Below are positions 34,353-47,329 of a stretch of DNA of 64,000 bases, piece after piece (position 1 is the first letter of the stretch; every line of letters begins with the position of its first letter). The translations under genes were made by a program, and so were the position numbers. This stretch comes from Artocarpus heterophyllus (lineage: Eukaryota > Streptophyta > Magnoliopsida > Rosales > Moraceae). The notes below the pieces were generated by a model. It was not told where the DNA came from and ran no database searches. It was given only the letters and a program-made list of their open reading frames with translations. Where the stretch lies: contig JAJQZP010000046.1 of assembly GCA_025403435.1 (NCBI GenBank), forward strand, positions 310,001-374,000, in the 5' to 3' direction.

Positions 34353-35884
34353 GTATGAATGCTTTTAGCTTCATGGAATTCAAATTGATTGATTTGATTC
34401 CCCAGGTTACGCGTTTAGTTAATTTCTATGGCTTCACAAAGCGAAATGTTCTTACTTTCTAACTGTCACAAAGGATATACCAGTTTTAAATGGTTTAGGC
34501 TCGTTTCTTTTCTTTTTCTTTTTCTCCTTGAAAAACAGTCAAATATAAAAACTGTCTAGGATATACCAGTTTTAAATGGTTTAGTTCTGCAGCGCTAATT
34601 GAGTGAACCTCAAGTGAGGGAGCTGGGAAGAAAAGGACAATAAACCTCAAAAAGAAAAAGGTGTGTTCTTTGGTCTTTTTCTACCACCAACCATTTAAAT
34701 CTATATATATATAGAGAGAGAGAGAATTTGTTATTTCTCTTATTTCAGAGATTGGTCAGCTTTATATACCCTAGAAAAAAATAGTAAAAATTTTTGGAAG
34801 GTCAAACTTTCTGAAGTACATGTTGCCCTTGTCCTTTTGAGCCTTTGACGAAGGGGGTTATGATATGAGCGTTGATTGATCCTGAACCTCCAATGAGTGG
34901 AAGCAATTGGAATCTAAAACTGCGGGATAATCCAGGAAAGGTCGACACCCTGCTGATTTTGACAGAATTGTCCAGACCCCATTTAAAGTTGCTACGTGTA
35001 TAGTAAGACTGGTTTTAGCCATACAATGAATAAAGAGAATTTAATTGTCCATCAGCCAATCTTATTGGGTTTGTCCTTTAACACCACTTGGTAATGACTT
35101 TGAGCAAAAAATTGGATTTTAAAGTTTTAGACATGGAATCACACCGTCCAACAAAATGATTCTTTCATACTAAGCAAGAAGATTATGTTCAATCACTTGT
35201 TGAACATGTAATTTTCTTTGTAAACAACTTTAGTGTGTTTGGTAACGTAATTAGAATTAGAAGTTCGAACGATTTTACTATAGTATATGAGAGCTTTACT
35301 CTGTAGTATACTTTTGTTTTATATTGTAATATGTGAGAGTTTTATATTGTAGCAGTTCCAAATATGTAATTAGAATGTAGTTGCTAAACAGAACCATCAT
35401 TGTTCAACAACTGGCTACCAATTTGTGCTAATTTTCTCTTTAAGCTTTGATCAGTTTGTGCCAATTTCAATTTGGTGATAAGAGAATTTATTTATATTCT
35501 AAGAAATAAATAAAGTAATACAGAATTGAAGATTATACAGTGCCAGTCACTTCAAGGATATACATTTAGCATATGCATGTGAAATCTCGCTACAAAGTTC
35601 CGCATACACATTTTTGTAACATTATATATGTAGGTTTTTTTTTTTTTAACCAATACTAGGTATATATTTGTAAAGTCACAACATCCACTCGAAGAAATGG
35701 AAAAACGGTTAACAAGGAATCTATACGAGTATCTTTCACAAAGTTCAACCAACTAAGGAAGCAAGGCCACACAGTCTGAAAGAGTGTATATTGAAGCACT
35801 AGGGGAAAGAAGGGGACAAAAAAAGTGGATGAAGCACACAAACTTTGAAACAGTACCTACCAAAGTCTCTTCACCAGTACTTTT
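34353..35884. other. Intergenic DNA between MTOPVIB-like pseudogene and galactinol synthase
   Basis: It contains an AT/AG microsatellite near 34703-34726 and a copy of the dispersed AT-rich repeat at about 35238-35390. Its right end should hold the galactinol synthase 3' untranslated region. No gene was recognised. Confidence 0.5.
35238..35390. repeat. Dispersed AT-rich repeat (representative copy)
   Basis: This copy contains two tandem versions of a phrase close to TATATGAGAGCTTTACTCTGTAGTA and TAATATGTGAGAGTTTTATATTGTAG. Related copies lie near 955-1060, 40838-40975, 48520-48672, 53078-53270, 53885-53985, 61235-61330 and 62820-63210. It may be an old MITE-like family; no clear ends were found. 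Confidence 0.5.
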
Positions 35885-37292
35885 TCAAGCAGCAGAGGGT
35901 GCAGGAATGTAGGACATCCTCGGCTCAGGCATGGAAGCCATGATCGATGGCCTTGAGAAAGTTTCTTCCTCTGAAACCGGGTTTTCGGCCTTGAAGTCTA
36001 GGGACTCGTCGTTGTATACGTCCCACCATTTTGCAACCAACATCTTTATGTCCTCTCTGTCCATGTTCACTTCTTTGCCTGTGTACCTCCATGGTTTTGA
36101 TCCCTGTTTGTTATATATTGCCAAGGAAGAGAGAGAAAAAAAAAGATTAGAGATCAAAAGAAAAAATAAAAAAATAAAAAAAGATCTCAATAAGTAAAAG
36201 TACTTACAGCAGCACAATAGTGGACCACCTTTACTTTCTCTAGCTCGACGTTCTCTGGGTGTCGCCATAACATGGCTAGAACCAGGTTGTATACGAGAGG
36301 GATGGGCTTGTACACGTTTTGGAAGAACATGTTCAAGAAGTCCTACGTGTCACGCATACACAAATAATTTACATATATACGCAAAAAACCCACTATAGCA
36401 GATGAGAATTAACAGTCAAGATTTGTTACCCAAATGATAATTATGTCAATTCTCTGTTCTTAATTTTCCTATAACATATTCTAGATCAGTCATTGTCACA
36501 GCCAACAAATGAATAAATTAATTCACTTAATCTTAACAATTAATGTTTTGTTTGGGAAACACATTAGAAAAATAAGTTCAGTTTGTTATAGTGTAAAGCT
36601 CTTACATGTTACAGTATTTAAGTTTCAACTTTAAGTTCTAACTGGCTTTTCAAACAAACCCTAGATATCTTTTAGGCATGCTTAAAGGAAAGGGTTTACT
36701 TAAGTAGGCATACATCATGCACATTAAAAAATATTATGTTTTTGAGATAAAAAGCTTAAGCATGAGCAAAAAACAATGTCAAACAGCTCTTACTTGCTCG
36801 GCAAAGGGCGTTGGTGGGGTGATCTGAAGAGTGTGAAGAAGGTTCTGGTAGGTCAATGGGCTAGGATTGAAAACGAACATGCCGGCGTTGAAGTACAAGG
36901 GAGGAGGAGAACCCATCTCGGCGGGCCAGGTCACCTTATCAGGGCATTGTTGGCAATACCCAATTTTGTATTGAGGAGAGTGGCTCCATGTTTTCTCGCA
37001 GAAGCAGTCCATCACCGCGTAGAAGTTTCCATCAGGGGTGTCAAACAGATGATCTATGTTGTCATACACTTGGATGTCCGCATCCAAATATATCATCTTG
37101 CTATACTCCTCAAACTGCGCGGCCACATACACATAAAAACCATGCACACATTCGTTGGACCAAAATAAAAGGCTGCAAGCAATAAAATATATCACCCCTA
37201 TTCATATACGTATTTATGTGTGTGTGTATATATATATATTTAACCAATCGTAAAATTTCCATGTCATCTTTATACTACACAAGGCAAAAACA

Positions 37293-37357
<65 letters not shown>

Positions 37358-37693
37358 ACTTACATTCCATATGCGGAGCTTAGAGTAGTTGATGACATAG
37401 TAGGCCATTGCAAACTGAATCTGGTTCTCAGGAGGATAAATGGGCTCAATCTCACGGACGATGCAACCCTGAGACCTCAAAATCTGACGGTGTTGCTCAG
37501 GAACATCAGGCAACGTTGCAACCACAAGAGGGTAAGCACTCTTGACTTTCCTCAGACCCTTGGCCAATCCCACGACCCCCTTAACGTAATCGCCATCACC
37601 GGCTAAAAAAGTTACGTAGGCCCTTTTAGAGTAGCCACCATTATTATTCAGTGGTGGAACCTTAAACACATCTACAGGCGCTGCGGGGGCCAT
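35885..37693 (-). CDS. GolS: Galactinol synthase (inositol 3-alpha-galactosyltransferase)
   Basis: This glycosyltransferase family 8 enzyme transfers galactose from UDP-galactose to myo-inositol. The product galactinol is the donor for raffinose-family oligosaccharides, used in seed filling, phloem loading and stress protection. Four exons join in phase (37364-37693, 36794-37114, 36208-36342, 35885-36103) into 334 residues, the usual length. Visible marks are RAYVTFLAGDGDYVKGVVGL near the N-terminus and YLDADIQVYDN, whose DAD at 121-123 is the metal-binding DxD. Further on come PPLYFNAGMFVFNPS, HYCAAGSKPWRYTGKE and the C-terminal pentapeptide APSAA that typifies the family. No signal peptide is apparent, fitting a cytosolic enzyme. 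The start is the only ATG before the conserved block. Intron 1 is largely a CT/AT microsatellite. No disabling change was seen. Confidence 0.96.
37295..37357. repeat. Compound microsatellite (CT)20(AT)11 in GolS intron 1
   Basis: Twenty CT units (37295-37334) run directly into about eleven AT units (37335-37357). The array ends about five bases from the intron's 5' splice site at 37362-37363 (gene on minus strand). Confidence 0.95.
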
Positions 37694-37907
37694 TTTCTTT
37701 TCCTTTCTATGCGCTAATAATGATGTTTTGTGTGGTTTAATGAAAGGTCTATAATATGATCTCTAGTTTGGTGATGTTTGAAAAGTTTTGTAAAGAGGCC
37801 AACAAGGATTGGTTTTGAGGAGTGTTAAGGAAAGTAGGATTAGCAACGCTGAGGAAGCCACTCTACCAACCTTTGTTCCTGAGTCCTGGAATGGCTTCAC
37901 ATACAGC

Positions 37908-37915
37908 CTTAAATA
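37908..37915 (-). promoter_or_regulatory. Possible TATA box of galactinol synthase
   Basis: The minus strand reads TATTTAAG about 215 bases before the start codon. That would place transcription initiation near 37880 and give a leader of about 185 bases. This is a motif match only. Confidence 0.35.
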
Positions 37916-40900
37916 GGCCTAAATGAGGACTAACATGCAAAAGAAATGACCCCAAATGAAACCCATATGAAATTAGTGACCCTTTTAAATTTTTTTGATT
38001 CTTTGGAGAAATTTCGTACATTAAAAAATTAGACAGTGGAGAGTTTTAAACTGTTAGATTTATATCAAATTCTATAAAATTTGTCATCTGACGATTTCGA
38101 TAGTGTCACATTCACGTTCTAAAATATTCTTGATTTTATTATGGTTCAAGTCTATGGATGTATTAAAGTAATTTTAAAAAAAAAAGAGGAAAACGAATGA
38201 ACAGCGTTTCTTGTTCAACCCACTATTCGTCAATGAAGCCTTATCATCAAGATGAATGGCTGAGATTAAGATGAATGATGTCATATTCATTAGGATATTG
38301 ATGAAGCTATAAATTGTACAATTTCTTACCGCGAATTGAGAAACGTAAAGGAATCAAGTGGAAGTCCTTTTCCTTTTGGAAATATATATATATTCCAAGT
38401 CGGTCCAAATGTGGGGCCTTGATTTGGAGGTGAGATTAGTATTATAGGTTGGATGCTAAAGTTCTAAGGAAGGATTATTATTATTCTTTAATTAGTTGAG
38501 GATGGTTTTTGTTCATCTTTCTACCCTCCATTGCTCAAATCCAACACAATTCCACTTTGAAGAGAAAGATACAACTCAACAATAATGAAACATTTTTAAC
38601 AAAAACAATAATATAGTTATCAAATCTTCTCTTCCAGAACTCGGGAAAGGTACTCTTGAATACAAACAACTACACAAGTGAAGGAAGTTTTTTGTATTTT
38701 GTTTAAAGGACAAGAATTCAAAAAAAAAAAAAAAAAAAGATGCCAATAAGGTAGAAAATTGAGAAGAAAGATTGATTGGCCATAAAGATTAAAGAAAGGA
38801 ATAACACAAAAAAGAAGTTTGTCATCATTTTCCATAGCCGTGATATATTCTATGGCATGAGAAAAATATTGTTCTTTTAACTACATAAACGAAAATGGAA
38901 AAAGATATGCATGTGTAAATGTAACTCAACCTCGTTTGAAAACATAGTTCGAATTAATAGTTTGAATACTTTTAAATCTACAGTATTATAACAGTTTAAA
39001 TTTAATAAGAGAAAAAAAAAACCAGTTTAAACTAGTTTTTTTTTAGTTAAAACTAGATTCCAAACAAGACTATACTCTCATAAATGTCGTTGAGTTTTAC
39101 AATTCTCCAACTTAATTATATGTTATATACACGTATGTGCATTTTGGAGACAACTAGTACATGTACTTTACAAATTTGCATGCCGCTAATTGTGGCCTTT
39201 TGTGGAATTTCATTGACGGTATTCTCAAGCAAAGTTGCAATTGATTGAAAGCACTCTTGAGAATCACGAACGGAGAGAATATGTACCATATATTAGATTT
39301 GTGATTTTGATTGTTGTCCTTTATCTTTTTCCTTTTTCAGGCATTTCAGAAACAAACTTTGACATACAAGGAATGAGCCGGCTTTGAACCATCCGCCCAT
39401 GTTTTGGGGGTTTTCTTTTTCAGTTTTATTTTTTAACCTTATAAATTTTGGGATGTTAAGATCATTTAAAAACAGACAAAAAGAACAAGAAGGTATTTAA
39501 TTGATTTTCGCATATATGCATCTTATTATTCTGCCCTTAATATAGTAGTTTTTATTGTTGAAATTATGAATAACTTCTATATATGTATGTATTGATTTCT
39601 AAAACATATAGCAAAGTACCATCAACTATATATATTTTCTAGTGCAAAAGAAATTAAATATAATTTCTGCAAATAACCCTGTGATGTTTAATTTTGGATG
39701 ATAGCATGATTGAAAAAGTATAGCTTCAAGTTTCTTCTCCCCTCCCAAAAGAGAAAAAAAAGAGAAGGGATAACTTCATTCAAAGTAAAAAATAAAATGA
39801 AAACAAAAAGCATTTGTCATGGATATGTAAGCCCTTCTAAATTTTTTATCATAAGGGATAATCTTTTCTTGCATTGGCATTAAAAAATATTATCTATGAT
39901 TTAAGATTAAGCAAGCAAATTGGTCAAATCAAACATGTGAATATTAAGAGTAGATCGTTCGCATAGAAGGAAAAGGTGCGGAGGAGAGCAGGTAAAATAT
40001 CATATATTGATGTCATGGCAACCAACTCAAACATTTTCGGACTCATGAATAGAGAAATATATTAAATTCTTTGGAAAACTCTTGAAGAAGCATTTGGATA
40101 TAAACTTATTGCTTGGTTGGTTTTAGATAAGGTAATTATTATTTTAATCATTTTAAACAAGAGCGGAGATTTTATTAAAGTGAAACAAATCAATATTATA
40201 ATCATAGATGTTTTATACATACCGAGATGAATATATAAAACAATTTATTATAAACAATGACAGAGCCAACATTTATTGGTAGAGCTAAATTTTACGTTTT
40301 AAGAACTATTAATTTAATTTAAGAACTATTAATTTAAGAGGTTAATCTAATTTATATACATACCTACTATATTAAATTAAAACACTATATATAAATAAAA
40401 TAAAATGAAATAAAAGCTGGGGGCCTTTGCGCATCTCTGTCACTAATTATAAAAAACGAAATAGTTAAACTAATGCCATTTCTAAAAAAGAACAAAAAGA
40501 ATTTTTTGTGCACTATTTCCAATTGGCATGCACATAGCTCCGCAAAGTAGATGAATTCAAGCAATACAAGAAGTCAATCTTTCGTGTTTTTTTTTTTTCT
40601 TCTTAAGTATAGGTTCTTCTGATTGATACCATATCTTGTTCCACGTAAAATCTTCCAAATTTTACATTCAAAAGCTAAATATATGAGAAAATACCCTACA
40701 AAATAAACAAAACGATTAATATTCTTCTCTCCCTTTTACTGTGATGAATCTGTTGTAAGTGTTGCTATGCTCAATAACATATCCGGAAAATAAACTAGTA
40801 TATATTTGAAATTTTAACTTAGTAAATGTGGTTAGAACTAAAACTTTTGAACTGATAACTATAGCATATGAAAGTTTTATACTGTAGCAAATTTTTTTTT

Positions 40901-42950
40901 ATCATTATACCATGTGAGAGTTTTATTCTGTAATAACAAAAAGTTTTGGTTAGAATTGATATTACCAAATACCCTTCGCATTGAATTGATACTTCAGTCT
41001 CCTACTTTGTTGAAGCATGGCGCATACAAGCTTAGTGTAAGATTTGGCTTATTGTTCCACACTTAATAGCATGGATTTCCGAACTTCTTCATGATAAAGT
41101 TGCTTCTACAAGAGATGTTGTCTCATTGCTTGGTCCTTTTAATTTGTTTGAAGTTAAGAGTAGGCTACGTTTGTAGATGAATCCGAGCAAAATACAAAGA
41201 TGTATAATGTTTGTTTTAACTCGCTCCTATCTTGAAATTATCTTCTATAAAGTATTTTTTAGTTCGGATTGGTCTTTATGAAATTACAACTGACAAGGAT
41301 ACATATCTTCAAGAAGTACTTTTTTCTTGTATCGTAAAATAATATATATATGTTTCATGGATTCTTAGATCTACTGAGAGATTCACAGATATCTTAATCA
41401 ATATAATATATTTTGTTCATTACATTTATCATTTTCAATATTGTTTTGATATATAATTTATGAAAAAAAATATGTCATAAATCCTAAAAAAAAAATGGCA
41501 ACCAGTTCTGAAATTTTTCATGACAATAATTTTGGTAGATAACAATTTTACTAAACAAACAATTTGATAGTTAAAGCTTTTTGGCCAAAAACTTTGGTCA
41601 GCTAGCTAAACCCTTTTATTGACCAAAATTTTGATAAGATATTCAATTTTTGGCGACCAAATAGTGTCAGCTACCCTAGTTTGGTTGTAGAAAATATAAG
41701 ATTATGGTCTCCTAAAGTTGACAATTTTTCACAGCATACATTGTTTTGCTCCTAAAATTTTATCGCGAAATCACATGCTTGATCTCTCACACACACACAT
41801 GCATGGCCTACAATATCATTAAAAAAGAGAACAAGAGGTTAACAAGATCTAAGAGGTACTTGAATTCTGAATCTGTAAATAAGAAATTAAAAAAAGAAAT
41901 TCTACTGCCTCCAAATTCACACAAGCTCTTCAAATGATATAATAAACAAAAGATGAATTTATAAAGGAATATATCTTATATTACAATAAATATTTCTAAA
42001 CATCAAATTAGATCAAATCCATATTAAAACAATAATAAAAAAAAGTCTTGTGAACCCTAATTTGAGAGGATACATTTACGTGAGCCGAGAAATGCTATAT
42101 ATCTTATTATTGTCGATATAAATGCTTTTGGGGATAAATTACTAACGCTGATCGTCATTAGTTTATTAAGATTCATTTTATACACTTTAGCATCTTTGGG
42201 TCAGAAGAAGACAATGAAGATAGGCAAGTAGTTTCCAAGATTTTTTTTGACTCGCTTTAACGTTTGTAGAACTATATCTTGTTGTGCTTTAGTTTAGCAT
42301 AATCTACCAAGATTTTTGTCTTTATAAAATATAGATTATGGGTAATATATAAATTTCCACGTGATTCATTGCTTGAGGATCTATTGCCTTAACACGACAT
42401 GACAACACTAGTAGTTTCTGGACCAAAATGCCTTACGTGGCCAATCAGATTTCCAAGTGAACTACGCATGTTTTTTTGTTTTCCTTGTGCATTTTTAAAA
42501 TTGGATATTCCTTTAGCGAGTATATGCACAAGATTATACATGTTGCATCAATACTGACAAAAAGAGAGAGCAAAGAAAACTACTAAGGATCATTACTTCC
42601 CTAGATGCTTATGACTAAATTTTCCTTTACGTGTGAACAACGTTTCTCCTTTTTGTGCTAACCAAACTTAGCACGTGTAAACATTATTTGTGTTTCAGAT
42701 GTATGAAGTTTTATTGATGGTTGTTGTACGGGCATTTTTGGACAAAGCTGAAACTTGTGTGGAATTAAACACCACTAGTGTTGTTTGTTATAGGTTCTTA
42801 AAACTTCCAAACGTGGAAAGCCACAAGTTTTCTCACTATAGAAAATTCAATAAAAAAATAAAATATAGAAGAGAAGAAAAAGATTTAACATGATTCGGTA
42901 GTATGCCTATATATGCAAATACTATATAGAGAATAATAGAGAGTAGAAAA
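37916..42950. other. Long intergenic region, no gene recognised
   Basis: About 5 kb of AT-rich DNA without a convincing exon on either strand. It contains a poly-A run near 38720-38738, a short direct repeat TTTAAGAACTATTAATTTAA near 40300-40340, and a copy of the dispersed AT-rich repeat at about 40838-40975. A (CA) run lies near 41788-41800. Short open frames (41746-41937, 42690-42893) have no recognisable product. Confidence 0.5.
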
Positions 42951-45900
42951 TGTGACACTTTGAGAATTTTTAGTGCATTATAAATACAATAATTAAAGGA
43001 TTATGTTAAGTGATTTAAGTACAAAGTTTGTGAGCTTAAGTTTATGCTCAATAATTTGTTAAATATTTTAAGAACATAAAGAGTGTCATAAGGATTATTG
43101 TTTTAATTTGATTTTTATGATAAATTCGATAAGAGTGAAAATGAGAATTCTAAGGGTAAAAATCATGCCATAGTCTTATACAAGAAATGAATGATATGAA
43201 AATAAGCTAAAAAGCTTAACTGTTGTAAAAATGTATTGCAACAAATATTAAGACAAAAATACAGTTTAAGGAAAATATTGTTTAAAAATATAAAAAATTA
43301 TACAGTATTAAAATTATATAGTATAAGGATTATATTAATAAAGTAATATAGTATAAGAAATTACACAAATAAAGTTATGCAATATAAAAATTATGCTAGA
43401 AAAGTAATGCAGTGTAAGAAATTACATTGATACAGTTAAGTAGTATAAAAATTATACTGCAAAAGTAATACATTATAGAAATTAGATTGTATAAAATTAA
43501 GCAGTATAGGAATTATACTTTGTGGAGGATAAGGATGAGTAAGGAATACTATGTAATTTTATAACAGTATAGAAAAAAGTGTACCAGTAATATAGAAAAA
43601 ATACTGTGAGTATAAAAATTAATGTGGGACCCACAAGGATACCTTAAAGGATGGATAAAAATCCCACATCTCCCTCTTTGGAACCAGTTTTGGATATGTA
43701 TAGGAGCAACCTTTTTGAAATTGCAATTTAGTCCTTAGATTGACTATTTTTGCAATTAAGGACCTAAGTGAAAATATCCATCAAAGTGGCACTTGTGTGA
43801 TAGGAATTTGGCCACATCTCTTCCCCATGATAGCTAGGTTTTATGAGTGGTGGAGATCAATTGTTTTTAATTGTTATTTGGTCCCTAGATAAATTAAAAT
43901 TACAATTTGCTCCTAGACTAATTAGTTTTGCAATTGAGGGCTTATGTGGAAAAAATCTTATTTCCACAAATGGTGGAAAGTATTCAACATCACTCCCTTG
44001 GCAAACCAGTGGAGACTTGTGTATTTGGGGCTGAAATTCCTTGGAATTTTATCCCTAGGATTAGCTCTAGAATGCTTAAGATTATTTTTGAAAGAAAGTT
44101 TGTTTATTTTCATGAAAAAAATTCTCTTCTTCCCTCCTCTCAAATCTGCCCCCTATAGCAAAGGTTTCTCTCAAGATTTTGATAATTTCAAGCCTCCAAA
44201 TCATGTTTTGAAGCAAAATTAGGAGGTGTAAAGGAAGATTAAGAAATTTTGGAGATAAAACCTAAGCTTTCTCTTAATATTTTTGAGTGTTTTTCTTGGG
44301 TTTTTAATAGGATTTTCATATGATTTGTTACAGTTTTTGCTAAGGAGGATTAACAAGGTCTAAGTACTATCAAGAAGGACTAAAAGATTAGAGAAAAATC
44401 TTTATAAAAATCTTAAATCCTAGTTTTGAAAAGGTTGATGTTTTCATGAAAATTGTGTATGGTTATGTATCTTGTTTGATTTAATGTTTATGGCCTATGG
44501 TATGTATTAAAGACACTAAGATATAATTATTTAGTATGTTATATTGATGATGATGATGGTGATGATAGAGAAAAGGAACTAGGGTTTTTATGCTCAAAAT
44601 GAAAAAGTACGATAAACTTTGTCAAATATAAAGTTTAAGCACAAAGTTAAGTATTTTATGTGTTTGATAAAAGGATTTTGAGCATGGCATTTAAAAAAAT
44701 ATTCATATCTTGTTTATATAATAAGTGCTTGATTAAATGATTGGAAAGATTTAAACAAGATTAAACCTTAGAAAATTAAGTTAAGATAAGCTAAGGTTCA
44801 AAAACTGAGTTTAAGGGCATTTTTGAAAAAGTTTTATGTTTAAGGCCCTTAATGGCCAAATCATTCTCTAGATTTAACACATAATTTATTGAAAACATTG
44901 AGCAGGACAACTTTCATGAAGAAATATCTCTCGAATTCCGATCGAAGCAAGGCAAAAAAGTTGATTTCAACTCTACCTTTTCAACAATGAAATTAAGATG
45001 AATAAATTTAAGAAAAGTTGTAGATCTCATCGAAAAGGCTATGAATCGTGGACAGTTTACAAAAATCCTATATCGATTTCAAGTTATGAATTTACGAAAT
45101 TTTAAGTACAAAATTTCGTAACAAGAAAAACGTTATGAAATGTTTTGATTTGACATGAGAGATTTTATAAGTTTTAATCCTTGTAAAAAACTGAACGCTT
45201 TGGTATAAAGCAATCGTCTTTGGTTTTAGGGGCAAAAATGTCAAGATTTTGTGTTTCGAGCCAAAACTATAAAACCGTATGAATGGGAATTTTCATTGAA
45301 AAAGGTTGGTTTTCTACACTGCAATGGGCAATGAGTAACCACAGATGTTAAGGTTTAAAGGATTTAAGGTTTTTACTAAGGAAAGAATGAGAAAGGAACG
45401 TTAAGGGCATAATCACCAAAATTTTTATTTTACAGGTCAAAACCGTAAAGTTTTGATGAAAGGGATTTTTTATGAAAAGGAAACCAATGTTTGGTTTTTT
45501 TAACTGTTATAAGTAACAAAGAAACGTAAGTTTTGTTTTAGAACGGGTTCCGAAAGTTTTCTAAGACCCGTTAAAGGCAAATTGGTCATTTTCTATAAAA
45601 GGCCAAAACAGACCTCGAAACGCCTGATTTAAGAAAACGCCCTCAGTGGAAACTTTTTCGTAACTTGTAAGTAAAAGGATGGCAAAGTCAAACGAGAAGT
45701 TTAGTAAAGCAACTAGGCTCACAGAAAAAACCCATCAATGGTAAAATCATCAATTTAAAGAAACCGCTAAAACAGAGCCAAGCCCTTCAAATTAGCGAGA
45801 CGCTCTCAGATAGAAAATGTTTGATAATATGTTAAGTAATGAAACCATTAAGTGAGATGGGAAGTTTAACTAAACTAAGGGAAATGGAAAGGTAAATTGA

Positions 45901-47324
45901 TAGGATACAAAGTTAAATAGAAAGGAATGAACAGATAATGTTTAAGTTCCGTTATCAATCAAGTAAACTCATGATGAGAAGATTAGGTAATAGTTAGGTG
46001 TTTTTTGAATTAGATACAAAACCTGACTAATAAAAGGAAGAAGAAATGAAACAAGAACTCTAGAGCTAAGTCCAAGTAAGTTTCAAACCTCACCTACAGT
46101 ATGAAAAAAATGATTTTCAGTGCTTTGAATATGTTTAAAGTATGCTTACATTTGTTATACATAATATTTTATAGATCAAATCATGTTTTGCAACATATTT
46201 GCATATGCTATGTTTAATGTTTTAATGCTAAGTTATAGCATATAATATGTTAGCATTTGATATGCTCATTAAAGTTAACAAGAAGGTAAAACAAAGATGA
46301 TAAGTAAGTATCGTACCAGCCTCGTTGCTGTGAGGTGTACAAGTTATGTTAAAGTTATGGCCTTATTGATCGATGGTCTTAAGTTTTCCATAAAGAAAGC
46401 ATTATGTTCTCACAATTGATGATGTTGGTACGAACACTTAAGTTTATAAGATAATAAAAGATAAGATGGATAATAAGAAGCTCATAATTGAAACTTCATA
46501 AGCATAAATGGAGTCATGCATTATGTTATTACTTACATTCCTATTAAGTAATTTTTACAAAGAACATTTTATGAAAAACATTTAAAAAATGTTTTATGAG
46601 ATATGTTTATGAAAAATGTTTTATGTGAAAGGTTTTTACAAAAAAAGTTTTATAAAGAATGTTTTAATGTTTTGTGAGATTATGTTTAAACTTACTGAGT
46701 GTAAGTTCATTATAAGTTCATTTATGCTATAGATAGTCCTACAGGAGACCAATAAGACTGGCTAAAGAGCTCGGTGTTGCAGTGGACAGATGCAAAGATT
46801 GGGTATGGATACCACTACAGTAAATTTCTGCTATTCAAAGAAAAAAGCTTTCCACTTTTTGAGATAGCATTTTAAAAGTTTTAAGAAAGTAATTGTTTAA
46901 GGAAATGCTTTATAAGTAATGTGTTATGAAAACATTTTAAAACATTTATTTTATAAAATGATTTGAATAATCATAAAGTTAAGTTTTAAGCTATGTTTCA
47001 AGTTTGAGTTGCAACGGTTGTTGCAATAGTTTTAAGTACTTAAAGAAAAAGTTTTCCTCTGACTTTAAAAGAAGTTTAAAAAGTTTTTGAAAGTAAATGT
47101 TTTCATTATAAGTTCTAGAAAACATTTTGAATGAATTTAAAGTCAAGTGTTGACTATGTCTCAACTTCGCTTGCAACGAAAATGGCAACAGTTTAATAAA
47201 TGTTTTTAAGCATGTTTAAAGAAAAAATTTTAGCCAGTATTTTTTTTACTAGTAAATAAGATTAAAATTCAAGAAATAATATTTAAAAAAGTTAAGTGAT
47301 GACCCGAAAAGGGAAAGCGTTACA
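42951..47324 (+). mobile_element. Probable solo LTR (family D, about 4.37 kb)
   Basis: The unit starts TGTGACACTTTGAG and ends GGGAAAGCGTTACA. It is flanked by GAAAA (42946-42950) and AAAAA (47325-47329), a 5-bp duplication with one G/A difference. Interior text resembles long Ty3-type plant LTRs (for example GTGGGACCCACAAGG near 43625), with no primer site or protein domains inside. The overlapping 63-92 aa frames at 43843-44222 are not gene-like. One mismatch in a low-complexity duplication keeps confidence moderate. Confidence 0.65.
43296..43530. repeat. Imperfect tandem repeat, period about 60
   Basis: Units of about 60-62 bases share phrases such as AGTATAAAAATTATACT and AAGTAATGCAGTGTAAGAAATTA. 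About three to four diverged units lie within the family D LTR. Confidence 0.5.
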
Positions 47325-47329
47325 AAAAA

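Noticed and set aside
36776..37168. 130-aa plus-strand frame
   Set aside because: Antisense shadow of galactinol synthase exon 2.
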